Shown: positions 29,669 through 37,671, numbered from the stretch's first letter. The stretch is DNA of 64,000 nt from Streptomyces sp. NBC_01497 (GCF_036250695.1 NZ_CP109427.1:7564001-7628000), one strand, 5' to 3'. Translations and numbers: made by a program. The notes: generated by a model not told the origin, from the letters alone.

Positions 29669-30670
29669 CTACAGCACGAACCCGTGCGGGAAGGGGTCCT
29701 GGGGATCGAGCAGATAGGTGGCGGTGCCGGTGATCCACGCGCGCCCCGAGAACTCGGGTACGACGGCGGGGAGCCCCGCGACCTCCGTCTCCGCCAGCAG
29801 CCGTCCCGTGAACCGGGTCCCGATGAACGACTCGTTGACGAACTCGGCCCCGAGCGCCAGCTCGCCGCGCGCGTGCAGCTGGGCCATCCGCGCCGACGTA
29901 CCCGTGCCGCACGGCGAACGGTCGAACCAGCCCGGCTGGATGGCCATGGCGTTGCGCGAGTGCTTCGCGTCCGATCCCGGGGCGAGGAACTGCACGTGCT
30001 TGCAGCCCCGGATCGCCGGATCGGCCGGATGCACGGGCGCGTTGTGCGCGTTGACCGCGTCGGAGACGGCGAGACCCGCCGCGAGGATCTCGTCCTTGCG
30101 CGCCCGGTCGAAGGGCAGGCCGATCGACGCGAGGTCCACGATGGCGTAGAAGTTCCCGCCGTAGGCCATGTCGTAGCGCACCTCGCCGAGGCCTGGGACG
30201 TCCACCGCGGCGTCGAGTTCCAGCGCGAACGCGTCGACGTTGCGCAGGGTCACCCGCTCCGCGACCCCGTCCCGGACCGCGACACGCGCCTCGACGAGCC
30301 CGGCCGGCGTGTCGAGCCGTACGACGGTCTCCGGCTCGCTCACCGCCACCATGCCGGTCTCCACCAGGACCGTCGCGACCCCGATCGTGCCGTGGCCGCA
30401 CATCGGCAGGAAGCCGCTCACCTCGACGTACAGGACACCCCAGTCGGCGTCCTCGCGCAGCGGCGGCTGGAGGATGGCGCCGCTCATCGCCGAGTGCCCG
30501 CGCGGCTCGTCCACCAGGAAGCGCCGCAGCTCGTCCAGATGCTCGATGGCGTACCGGCGCCGTTCGGCCATGGTGGTCCCCGGGATCGGCGGCACCCCGC
30601 CCGTGACGACCCGGGTCGGCATGCCCTCGGTGTGCGAGTCGACGGCGCTGAGGGCGCGGACGCTGCGCAT
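29669..30670 (-). CDS. 4-hydroxyproline 2-epimerase (proline racemase family)
   Basis: A 333-residue proline racemase family enzyme. Both active-site cysteines are present, Cys91 in MCGHGTIG and Cys254 in SPCGTGTSA; two cysteines mark racemases and epimerases, whereas trans-3-hydroxyproline dehydratases have Thr at the second. In hydroxyproline catabolism it converts trans-4-hydroxy-L-proline to cis-4-hydroxy-D-proline. The operon context supports hydroxyproline over proline. ATG 30670 overlaps the stop of the DapA-family gene (ATGA); the frame stays open upstream inside that gene but is not coding. It is the last gene of the operon, the one acting first in the pathway. Confidence 0.9.
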   Translation of the reverse strand: MRSVRALSAVDSHTEGMPTRVVTGGVPPIPGTTMAERRRYAIEHLDELRRFLVDEPRGHSAMSGAILQPPLREDADWGVLYVEVSGFLPMCGHGTIGVATVLVETGMVAVSEPETVVRLDTPAGLVEARVAVRDGVAERVTLRNVDAFALELDAAVDVPGLGEVRYDMAYGGNFYAIVDLASIGLPFDRARKDEILAAGLAVSDAVNAHNAPVHPADPAIRGCKHVQFLAPGSDAKHSRNAMAIQPGWFDRSPCGTGTSARMAQLHARGELALGAEFVNESFIGTRFTGRLLAETEVAGLPAVVPEFSGRAWITGTATYLLDPQDPFPHGFVL

Positions 30671-31614
30671 CAGACCCGCTGCCCGTCCATGCCGAGCGCG
30701 GCCAGCGCGTCGATGGCGCGCTTCATGTCGGCGGTGACCTGCTCGCGGAAGGCGGGCACCAGCGGCCCGCGCGGCGGGCGGCAGGGGCCGCCGTACCGGC
30801 CCACCATCTCCATCCCGAGCTTGATGGCCTGCACGAACTCGGTACGCGAGTCCCAGCGGAACGCGGCTACGAGGGGCTCGTACAGCGCCCGCGCCTCCTC
30901 CAGCTTGCCGGCCCGCGCGAGCTGGAACAGCCGGGCGGACTCGGCGGGGAAGACGTTCGGGAAGCCGGCGAACCACCCGGTGGCGCCCATCAGCAGGCTC
31001 TCCAGCACGACGTCGTCGGCGCCGCTGATGACATCGAGCCCGGGCGCCTGCTCCTTGATCTCCAGGACGCGCCGCACGTCGCCGGAGAACTCCTTCACGG
31101 CGACCACGTTGTCGATCGCGGCGATCTCCGCGAGCAGGGCGGGCGTGAGGTCGACCTTCGTGTCGAAGGGGTTGTTGTAGACCATCACGGGCAGACCGAC
31201 GGCGGCGACGGCCTCGAAGTGGGCGATGACCTCACCGGGGTTGGCGCGGTACATGGTCGGCGGCAGGCACAGCACACCGTCGGCGCCGTCCTCGGCTGCG
31301 GCCTCTGCCCAGTGGGCGGCCAGGTGCGAACCGACCCCGTGCACACCGACGACGACCTTGCCGCGCCCGGCGACGGCCGCGATCGCCGTACGGGCGACGG
31401 AGCGGCGCTCGTCGTCCGAGAGCGACGAGTACTCGCCGAGCGACCCGTTCGGGCCGACGCCGTCGCAGCCGTTGTCGACGACCCAGGCGCAGTGCTCGGC
31501 GTAGCGGTCGAGGTCGACGGCGAGGCCCGCCGGTGCGGAGGGGTCCTCCCGGTAGGGCAGGGCGGTGGCGACGACGACGCCGCCCAGGGCGCCGTCCAAG
31601 GATGTGGTGCTCAT
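30670..31614 (-). CDS. DapA-family lyase, probable 1-pyrroline-4-hydroxy-2-carboxylate deaminase
   Basis: A 314-residue class I aldolase-fold enzyme of the dihydrodipicolinate synthase family. The Schiff-base lysine is about residue 174 in VVAVKEFSGD, a conserved tyrosine is in VMVYNNPFDTK, and GSLGEYSSLS occupies the GTTGE position. In the hydroxyproline pathway this family deaminates the cyclic imine made by D-hydroxyproline dehydrogenase to alpha-ketoglutarate semialdehyde. ATG 31614 is preceded by AAGGAG at nine bases; ATG 31632 is in frame but has a poor site. It sits between oxidase and epimerase genes on the same strand, with a 300-base gap upstream. Confidence 0.85.
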   Translation of the reverse strand: MSTTSLDGALGGVVVATALPYREDPSAPAGLAVDLDRYAEHCAWVVDNGCDGVGPNGSLGEYSSLSDDERRSVARTAIAAVAGRGKVVVGVHGVGSHLAAHWAEAAAEDGADGVLCLPPTMYRANPGEVIAHFEAVAAVGLPVMVYNNPFDTKVDLTPALLAEIAAIDNVVAVKEFSGDVRRVLEIKEQAPGLDVISGADDVVLESLLMGATGWFAGFPNVFPAESARLFQLARAGKLEEARALYEPLVAAFRWDSRTEFVQAIKLGMEMVGRYGGPCRPPRGPLVPAFREQVTADMKRAIDALAALGMDGQRV

Positions 31615-31914
31615 GGGCTGGGGCTCCTTCATGACGAAGACTCGGTGGTGAGGGGGTGGGAGAGAACGGTGTCGGTGCCGGCGGCCACACCGGGGCGTGC
31701 CGGGACGGCCCGCTGGGGGGCGGGGGGCGGCGCCGGGGTGCGTACGCCCCCGTGCGGGGCCGTGCGCGGTGCGGCGGACGTGCGGTGCGGGCCAGTGGCA
31801 CGGGCGCGGCCGTTGTACGCCTGCGCCGGCATGCGCGCGGCCGCTGTACGCGTGCGGTGACACCGGCGCTGCCGCATCGTGCCGGGCTCGGGCGGGTGAT
31901 CCGGTGGGGGTCCT
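31615..31914. other. 300-base gap inside the hydroxyproline operon
   Basis: GC-rich spacer between the FAD oxidoreductase and the DapA-family gene. It contains an imperfect direct repeat, GCGGCCG-TTGTACGCCTGC and GCGGCCG-CTGTACGCGTGC, at about 31807 and 31839. No open frame looks real. The gap may hold an internal promoter, but none was identified. Confidence 0.5.
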
Positions 31915-33342
31915 TCACCCGTCGTACTCCCGTGCAGGGGCGGCCAGTTCGCCCAGGCGGACCGGTTCGGCCAGCGGCCTGCGGTGCGGTGCCGCGGCAT
32001 CCGCGTCCGGCGCGCCCAGACGCGCACGCAACTCCGCGACCGTCACCGCGCACATACGGCCCTGGCACGGCCCGAGGCCCGCCCGGGTACCGAGCTTCGC
32101 GACCCGGGCCTCCGTCGTCGCCGGGTCACCGGCCGCCGCGCGCACCGACGCGTAGTCGCTCTCCTCGCACCGGCACACCACGGTGTCGTCCCGCAGCCAG
32201 CCGGGCCATTCCCGGCCGATGGGGTGCGCGGCGGCGAGACGTCCCGCGAACGCCCGTCCCTGGTCCCGGCCGCGCCGCAGGGCGGTGAGCGGCCGGGCCG
32301 AGGGGGCGCCGCCTGCCGCGTGCCACCCCGCGACCGCGCCCTCGGCGCGCGATGCCGGGGCGCCCGCGATGCCGGTGACCTCGCCCGCCGCGTACACCCC
32401 GGGACTGCTGGTCAGCTGGTCGTCGTCCACCTGGACGAACACCGCGTCCGGGGTACCTCCGCGCACCGCGCAGCCCGCGGCGACCAGGAGTTCCAGACGC
32501 GGTGTGAAGCCGTGCCCGACGCAGACCGCGTCCACCGCGGTGACCCGCTCGCTGCCCGGTACGACCGACCAGTCGGCCCGCACCCGCGCGCTCACGATCT
32601 CCTCGACCCGCCCGTCGCCGCGCGCCTCGACCACCGCCCTGCCCAGCAGGTACGGCACGCGGGCCCGCGCCAGCGCGGCGGTGTACGAGACGAGTTCGCC
32701 GGTCTTGCCCGCCTGCGCCGCCAGCTCCCAGGGCCTGCGCAGCCAGCCGCGCGTCACCCGGGCGCCCCCGGCAGCCTCCAGCACCTCCGCCACCTGCGAC
32801 CCCGCCTCCAGCAGTGAGACCGCCACCGGCAGCAGGAAGGGGCCGGTGCCCGCCACCGCGACCCGCTCACCGACCGCGACCCGCTCGCCCTTCGCGAGGG
32901 CCTGAGCCGCTCCGGCGGTGAACACACCGGGCAACTCCCAGCCGGGGAAGGGCAGTACACGATCGTGTGCGCCCGGCGCCAGCACCAGTGCGTCGGGGGT
33001 GAGAACACCCCGACGGCCGGGAGAGCCCTCGCCCAGTACGTGCACGAGCGGCGCTCGCGCGGGGTCCTCCCGTTCGAGTGCCCACACCGACGTCCCTGCC
33101 AGCCAGGTACAGCGGTCGTGCGCGAGCACCCGGCGCACGCGCCGGTCGAACGCGGCCCAACCGTGGTGCAGTACCTCCGGATTGGCCGCCTCGTACGCGT
33201 CCGGCAGCATCCGGTGGTACTGGCCGCCCGGCCGCTCCGCGGAGTCGACCAGGGTCACCCGCGCACCTGCGGCCAGGGCCGCGTCGGCCGCCGCGAGGCC
33301 CGCGGGCCCCGCGCCCACGACCACCACATGACGGCGGCTCAC
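31915..33342 (-). CDS. FAD/NAD(P)-binding oxidoreductase, D-hydroxyproline dehydrogenase subunit
   Basis: A 475-residue flavoprotein of the type found as one subunit of heterotrimeric D-hydroxyproline dehydrogenases, opine oxidases and HcnB-like enzymes. It has the FAD motif VVVGAGPAGLAAA at the N-terminus, a second GTGPFLLP dinucleotide motif, and a C-terminal cysteine cluster (VCRCEE, about 30 residues, GPCQGRMC) like a BFD-type 2Fe-2S domain. GTG 33342 follows GGAGGAGG and overlaps the stop of the small 2Fe-2S gene, so the three subunit genes are coupled. It likely passes electrons from cis-4-hydroxy-D-proline oxidation to an acceptor. Confidence 0.88.
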   Translation of the reverse strand: MSRRHVVVVGAGPAGLAAADAALAAGARVTLVDSAERPGGQYHRMLPDAYEAANPEVLHHGWAAFDRRVRRVLAHDRCTWLAGTSVWALEREDPARAPLVHVLGEGSPGRRGVLTPDALVLAPGAHDRVLPFPGWELPGVFTAGAAQALAKGERVAVGERVAVAGTGPFLLPVAVSLLEAGSQVAEVLEAAGGARVTRGWLRRPWELAAQAGKTGELVSYTAALARARVPYLLGRAVVEARGDGRVEEIVSARVRADWSVVPGSERVTAVDAVCVGHGFTPRLELLVAAGCAVRGGTPDAVFVQVDDDQLTSSPGVYAAGEVTGIAGAPASRAEGAVAGWHAAGGAPSARPLTALRRGRDQGRAFAGRLAAAHPIGREWPGWLRDDTVVCRCEESDYASVRAAAGDPATTEARVAKLGTRAGLGPCQGRMCAVTVAELRARLGAPDADAAAPHRRPLAEPVRLGELAAPAREYDG

Positions 33343-33683
33343 GATGCCTCCTCCGGTCCCTGGCGGATGCCGTCCGCTTCCGGAGGCCGACGGTTCTGGG
33401 TGGAGACCGCGTCGCCGTCCGCGGCGCGCCGCCGGCAAGCCCGCACGTCCTGCTCGCCGTTGACGCTCACGAGGCAGTCGAAGCACACGCCGATCCCGCA
33501 GAACACACCGCGCCGCGCACCCGAGGGCCCGGTCCGCCAGGCGCGTCGCCCCGAGGCGAGCAGCAGCCCCGCGATCGTCTGGCCGGCGATGCCCGTGACG
33601 GCTTCGCCGTCGACCGTGACGGCGACCGGCCGCTCCGTACGGCGCACCGGGTCCGACCCGGCCGGTACGAGCCTCGGACTCAT
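33339..33683 (-). CDS. Small 2Fe-2S ferredoxin-like subunit
   Basis: A 114-residue protein with the plant-type 2Fe-2S pattern: Cys62, Cys67, Cys70 and Cys83 in FCGIGVCFDCLV...VRAC. Proteins of this size between two flavoprotein genes are the electron-transfer (gamma) subunits of D-hydroxyproline dehydrogenase and related amine oxidases. Its ATG overlaps the preceding stop by four bases and its own stop overlaps the next GTG. Confidence 0.88.
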   Translation of the reverse strand: MSPRLVPAGSDPVRRTERPVAVTVDGEAVTGIAGQTIAGLLLASGRRAWRTGPSGARRGVFCGIGVCFDCLVSVNGEQDVRACRRRAADGDAVSTQNRRPPEADGIRQGPEEAS

Positions 33684-34924
33684 GCTTCCTCCTCGTCGCG
33701 CCCCTCGGACGCTCCTGTCCCGGACGTGTCGTGCCCAGCGGCCGCCGCTTCGCCCGAGGCGGCGTGCGAGCCGCCCAGGACGGCGGGCCGGTCGACCCGG
33801 AACGGTGCCGCGTCGATCTCCGGCTCCTCGCCCGTCAGCAGCGCCCGCAGCAGCCGGGCGGTCCCCACCGACAGTCCGATGCCCGCGCCCTCGTGGCCGC
33901 CGGCGTGCCACAGCCCGGCGAGCCGGGGGTCGGCGCCGATCACCGGCAGGTGGTCCGGCACGTACGGGCGGAAACCGCCGTACGCGCGCATGACCGGCAC
34001 CCCCGCGAGCGAGGGGAAGAGTCGCAGTGCCTTGGCCGCGATCGCGGAGAGCACCTCGGGGCGTGTCCTGTCGTCGAAGCCCACCCGCCGGCGTGACGAG
34101 CCGAGCAGCACACTGCCGGCGAGCGTGGCCTCCACGACCGCCGACGTCTGCAGCTCCCCGTCGCCGCTGCCGACCGCGCCCACGTAGTCGGCGTCGTAGA
34201 CCTTGTGGAACACCGTCGGCGGCAGCGGGGTCGTCACCAGTACCTCGCCGCGCCGGGGCCGGATGTCGACCGGTGCGCCGAGGCGTGCGGCCAGCTCGCC
34301 GGACCAGGGGCCCGCCGCGTTGACGAACACGTCCGCCTCCAGCGAGCCGTGCGAGGTGCGCACGGCCGTGAGCCGGCCGCCGCGGACGACGGCGCCGAGC
34401 ACCTCGCGGCCGGTGCGCAGGGCCGCACCGGCCGCGAGGGCGTCCGAGAGGAGGGCCGTGGCCGCCCCGGCCGGCTGCACCTGGGCGTCCTGCGGGTAGG
34501 AGACGGCCGCCGTGTGGTCGCGGGTGACGTACGGTTCCGCGGCCCGCAGCGCGTCCGCGTCGAGTGCCTCGGCGCGCACGCCCGCCGCGCGCTGGGCATC
34601 GGCGAACGGTCGCAGGCCGGCGGCGCCCGCCTCGGTGGTGGCGACGACGATGCCACCCTTGGGCTGCCATTCGACCTGCGCGGCGCGGTCCCCGAGCTCG
34701 GCGAGGACCTCGGGCCACAGCCGCCTGGACCATTGCGCGAGCGCGAGTTCGGGTCCCGGCCCCTTGTCGGAGACCAGGATGTTCCCCTCGCCGTGGGACG
34801 TGGTCGCGGCGGCGGCGCCACCGCGGTCGACCACCAGCACGTCGAAACCCGCGAGGGCGAGTTCACGGGCGCAGGCCGAACCGACGATCCCGGCGCCCAG
34901 GATGACCACGCGCGTTCGGTCCAC
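33680..34924 (-). CDS. FAD-dependent amine oxidoreductase (DAO family), D-hydroxyproline dehydrogenase catalytic subunit
   Basis: A 414-residue D-amino-acid-oxidase-fold flavoprotein starting with VVILGAGIVGSACARELALAGFDVLVVDRG and ending with the conserved GHEGAGIGLSVGTARLL. With the next two genes it forms the three-part enzyme that oxidises cis-4-hydroxy-D-proline to the pyrroline. GTG 34924 has GAGGAGG close upstream and is the first codon of the operon; the transcript leader is short because the promoter and operator lie at 34936-34986. Sarcosine or D-proline oxidation are alternatives, less likely beside an epimerase and a DapA-family deaminase. Confidence 0.9.
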   Translation of the reverse strand: MDRTRVVILGAGIVGSACARELALAGFDVLVVDRGGAAAATTSHGEGNILVSDKGPGPELALAQWSRRLWPEVLAELGDRAAQVEWQPKGGIVVATTEAGAAGLRPFADAQRAAGVRAEALDADALRAAEPYVTRDHTAAVSYPQDAQVQPAGAATALLSDALAAGAALRTGREVLGAVVRGGRLTAVRTSHGSLEADVFVNAAGPWSGELAARLGAPVDIRPRRGEVLVTTPLPPTVFHKVYDADYVGAVGSGDGELQTSAVVEATLAGSVLLGSSRRRVGFDDRTRPEVLSAIAAKALRLFPSLAGVPVMRAYGGFRPYVPDHLPVIGADPRLAGLWHAGGHEGAGIGLSVGTARLLRALLTGEEPEIDAAPFRVDRPAVLGGSHAASGEAAAAGHDTSGTGASEGRDEEEA

Positions 34925-34935
34925 CCGTCCTCCTC

Positions 34936-34951
34936 GTTCTGTAAAGCGAAC
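34936..34951. promoter_or_regulatory. 16-bp operator of the hydroxyproline operon
   Basis: On the operon strand it reads GTTCGCTTTACAGAAC, an exact match to GTTC-RCT-N-TA-NN-GAAC. It begins six bases after the -10 box, the same spacing as at the Xaa-Pro aminopeptidase promoter. Confidence 0.78.
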
Positions 34952-34957
34952 GCCTTG

Positions 34958-34986
34958 AGATTAAGTCGCCCCGTGGGGGGTGTCAA
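34958..34986 (-). promoter_or_regulatory. Promoter of the hydroxyproline catabolic operon
   Basis: On the leftward strand TTGACA (34986-34981), 17 bases, TAATCT (34963-34958): close to the vegetative consensus. The operator covers the expected start of transcription. Confidence 0.8.
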
Positions 34987-35071
34987 CGGGCGCCCGGCCA
35001 CCCGCGTACGGACGCCGAGGCGAACGGGGGACCGCGCCCGCCGGGCGGGACCGGCGCGCTTCCCCCACGGC

Positions 35072-35668
35072 TCAGTGCGGGGCGTTCCCCGGCTCCTGCG
35101 GGTCACGCAGCCCCGAGCGGTAGTGGAGCAGGAGCACCGAACGGACCGGCCCGTCGGGCGCCGCGTAGCAGTGCGGCAGCGAGGCGTCGAACGACACGTA
35201 GTCGCCGGGTCCGAGCTCCACCCGGTGCCCGTCCACCTCGACCGCGAGGGTGCCGCTCTGCACCACCGTGTGCTCCGTGCCCGCGTGCCCCAGCGACGGC
35301 TGCCGGGAGTCGGCCCTGACCTGCTGGTCGTAGAGTTCCATGATCACGCCGCCGGTCTCGATCCGCTGGAGCGGCCGCAGGTCGACGCCCTCCCCGCTGA
35401 GGACGTCCGTCTCCGCCGCGCGCACCACCGTGACCGTGTCCACGTGGTGCGTGTCCAGCAGGTCGGAGATGGGCATCTCCAGAGCGCGGGAGAGGCTGAA
35501 GACGGTCTCGATCGTCGGGTTCCCGGTGGCCGACTCCAACTGGGAGAGCGTCGCCTTGCCGATCTTCGACAGGCGTGACAGCTCGGACAGCGACAGGCCG
35601 CGGCGCGTCCTCTCGCGTCTGAGGTTCGCGGCCAGCACGTCTCGTACCGCACTGTTGACCGGCTTCAC
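35072..35668 (-). CDS. XRE family regulator with C-terminal cupin domain (paralogue 2)
   Basis: A 198-residue protein with the same two-domain plan as the one at 14471: XRE helix-turn-helix (LSLSELSRLSKIGKATLSQLE) and a cupin (LGHAGTEHTVVQSG, LGPGDYVSFDASLPH). The two share long identical stretches, so they arose by duplication and probably read the same DNA site. GTG 35668 has GGAG at about eight bases. It lies 147 bases upstream of the hydroxyproline operon on the same strand, with two palindromes before it. It most likely represses both itself and the operon until a pathway compound binds the cupin. Confidence 0.9.
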   Translation of the reverse strand: MKPVNSAVRDVLAANLRRERTRRGLSLSELSRLSKIGKATLSQLESATGNPTIETVFSLSRALEMPISDLLDTHHVDTVTVVRAAETDVLSGEGVDLRPLQRIETGGVIMELYDQQVRADSRQPSLGHAGTEHTVVQSGTLAVEVDGHRVELGPGDYVSFDASLPHCYAAPDGPVRSVLLLHYRSGLRDPQEPGNAPH

Positions 35669-35695
35669 GCGGAACTCCTAGGGGCTGTCGGGCAC

Positions 35696-35711
35696 GTTCG
35701 CTTCAGCGTAC
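35696..35711. promoter_or_regulatory. Second, imperfect operator of paralogue 2
   Basis: GTTCGCTTCAGCGTAC: two mismatches to the 16-bp consensus. Lies 27 bases before the GTG start of the regulator, 34 bases centre to centre from the better site, mirroring the strong/weak pair at 14414 and 14437. Confidence 0.5.
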
Positions 35712-35729
35712 GGGCGGCGGGATCCATCC

Positions 35730-35745
35730 GTTCGACATAGTGAAC
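35730..35745. promoter_or_regulatory. 16-bp operator of paralogue 2
   Basis: Reads GTTCACTATGTCGAAC on the gene strand, one mismatch to GTTC-RCT-N-TA-NN-GAAC, with perfect GTTC/GAAC arms. Upstream of the second XRE-cupin regulator. Confidence 0.7.
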
Positions 35746-35889
35746 GGTCGGGGAGGGTGAGGCGGAACGTACCTGGCCTCGGAGTGTAAAGCGCCCGTCC
35801 CACCCGCCTGCCCCGGGCTCCGGATGGGGGCAGAGTGGGATGACGGCACTCGTGCCGGACGACGACACTCTCGCCAGGGGAGCGCACCG

Positions 35890-37038
35890 ATGACCGTGAA
35901 GCGGATGGGGCTCGTGGTTCACCACGGCCGCAAGGAGGCGATGCGGGTCGCCGCGGCCGTCCACACCTGGGGCGCCCTGCACAACGTGCAGTGCACGGAG
36001 ATCGACGTGTGGGACCAGGACAAGCCGCGCCACGGCGAGAAGCACGATCAGAGCGCCGCGGGCAACCCCGACCTCGTCGTCACCCTCGGCGGGGACGGCA
36101 CCTTCCTGCGCGGGGCGCGGATCGCGGCGAAGGGCGACGGGGCCGTGCTCGGTGTGGACCTCGGCACGGTCGGATTCCTCACCGAGGTGCCCGCCGAGGA
36201 CGCGGTGGCCGCGCTGGACGCGGTCGACCAGGGGCGCGCCATCGTCGAGCACCGCATGACGCTCTCGCTGCGTGCCTCCCGCCCGCTGCGCATCCCGTCC
36301 CGGATGGAGGCGCTCCTGCGCTACGGGCGCGGGCCGTCACTGCCGCCGCCCGAGGTGCGCGAGGACACGAACGGCATGGACGACTGGGGCGTCGCCCTGG
36401 ACACCATGGCGCTCAACGACATCGTCGTGGAGAAACTCGCCCGCGACCGGCAGGTGAGCCTCGGTGTCTACCTCGCGGGCCGGCTGTTCGCGTCGTACTC
36501 GGCGGACGGCGTCATCGTGTCCACGCCCACCGGTTCGACGGCGTACAGCTTCGCCGCGGGCGGCCCGGTGCTCTCACCGCGCATGGACGCGGTGGTCTTC
36601 ACGCCGGTCGCCCCGCACATGAGTTTCGACCGCACGGTCATCGCCGCCCCCGACGAGCCGGTGGCCCTGCGGGTGCTGCCGCACTCTGGCGCCGCCGCGC
36701 TGAGCATCGACGGCCAGTTGCGCGGCGTGCTCGATCCCGGCGACTGGATCGCCGTCTACGCGAGCCGGTACCGGCTGCCGCTCATCAGGCTCGCGCCCAC
36801 GGATTTCTACCAGCGGCTGCGCCACCGCTTCCGGCTCAGCGACGCGCCCGCGACGGACGTGGACGCCCAGACGGACCCGCTGGCGAGGCCGCCGGGGCCC
36901 GTCCCCCCGGACCTCGCCCACCTGCGCCTGCCACCGGAACGCGCGCGCCCCGGCGCGCCGGGGCACGGAGGGGAAGGCGGCGACGCGGACGGGAGCGGCG
37001 CGCACGAGGAGGAGGGCGGGAGCGGCCGGGGCGCCTGA
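35890..37038 (+). CDS. NAD kinase
   Basis: A 382-residue ATP-NAD kinase that makes NADP. The nucleotide-binding LGGDGTFLRGAR is near residues 66-77 and the second signature STPTGSTAYSFAAGGP is in the middle of the protein; the C-terminal NAD-binding half continues to about residue 315. The last 60 or so residues are a Pro/Gly/acidic tail not typical of the family. ATG 35890 follows GGGGAG. Streptomyces usually have another NAD kinase gene in the recN region, so this is probably a second copy. Its stop lies inside a hairpin shared with the convergent gene. Confidence 0.9.
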   Translation: MTVKRMGLVVHHGRKEAMRVAAAVHTWGALHNVQCTEIDVWDQDKPRHGEKHDQSAAGNPDLVVTLGGDGTFLRGARIAAKGDGAVLGVDLGTVGFLTEVPAEDAVAALDAVDQGRAIVEHRMTLSLRASRPLRIPSRMEALLRYGRGPSLPPPEVREDTNGMDDWGVALDTMALNDIVVEKLARDRQVSLGVYLAGRLFASYSADGVIVSTPTGSTAYSFAAGGPVLSPRMDAVVFTPVAPHMSFDRTVIAAPDEPVALRVLPHSGAAALSIDGQLRGVLDPGDWIAVYASRYRLPLIRLAPTDFYQRLRHRFRLSDAPATDVDAQTDPLARPPGPVPPDLAHLRLPPERARPGAPGHGGEGGDADGSGAHEEEGGSGRGA

Positions 37039-37058
37039 CGGCGGGCCGCCCCGGCCGC
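37022..37058. terminator. Hairpin spanning the NAD kinase stop codon
   Basis: A perfect 12-bp stem, GCGGCCGGGGCG (37022-37033) with its complement (37047-37058), brackets the stop codon and sits between convergent genes, so it may end both transcripts. Confidence 0.6.
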
Positions 37059-37061
37059 GAC

Positions 37062-37580
37062 TCAGTGGCTGACGTCGTGCGAGAAGTCGTCGGCGCACTT
37101 GTGCTGGTCGGCCCGGCCGTGGGCGTGCTGGAGGCAGTCGCTGTAGCTCTTGAAGCCGTCCGAGTTCAGGATCGAGACGCCGAGGCCGAGGATGACGCCC
37201 CCCGCGATCAGCCCCAACACGCCGAGCACGACGCCCACTACGGCCATCCCGCGCCGCGGCGCCCGCCCGCCGCGCGCCCTGCGGGCACCGACGAACCCCA
37301 GCACGATCGCGACGACGCCGAGCACGATGCCGCCGAAGACCGTCCAGAACAGGACGCACGCCACGATTCCCAGCACCAGCGCGGCGACCGCCATGCCGTT
37401 GCCGGGCCGGGGCCGGGGTCCGGCGTCCGCGTAGGGCGGCGCGGACGGGACGCCGTACGAGGAACCGGCGCCCGGCCCGCCCGCGCCCCAGGGCGAGGCC
37501 TCGCCAGGACCGGGGGAACCGGAGTGTTCCGAGGGCTCCGGCTGACGCGGAGGTTCCGAAGGACTGGAGGAGGACGGCAT
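37062..37580 (-). CDS. DUF4190 domain membrane protein
   Basis: A 172-residue protein. Residues 1-60 are a Pro/Gly/Ser-rich cytoplasmic arm. Two membrane hairpins follow: GMAVAALVLGIVACVLFWTVFGGIVLGVVAIVLGFVG and GMAVVGVVLGVLGLIAGGVILGL, joined by a basic loop (ARRARGGRAPRRG), the DUF4190 pattern. A short outside tail has two cysteines (SDCLQHAHGRADQHKCADD). Function is unknown; this type is widespread in actinomycetes. The ribosome site before ATG 37580 is weak. Confidence 0.8.
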   Translation of the reverse strand: MPSSSSPSEPPRQPEPSEHSGSPGPGEASPWGAGGPGAGSSYGVPSAPPYADAGPRPRPGNGMAVAALVLGIVACVLFWTVFGGIVLGVVAIVLGFVGARRARGGRAPRRGMAVVGVVLGVLGLIAGGVILGLGVSILNSDGFKSYSDCLQHAHGRADQHKCADDFSHDVSH

Positions 37581-37671
37581 CTGACATCACTTCTTTCCGC
37601 GGGCTCGGCGGATCGTCCTTCCGCTTGTGCCCCCGCACGGCGCGGCCAGTCCGGCCCGGTCCCCTCGCGCG

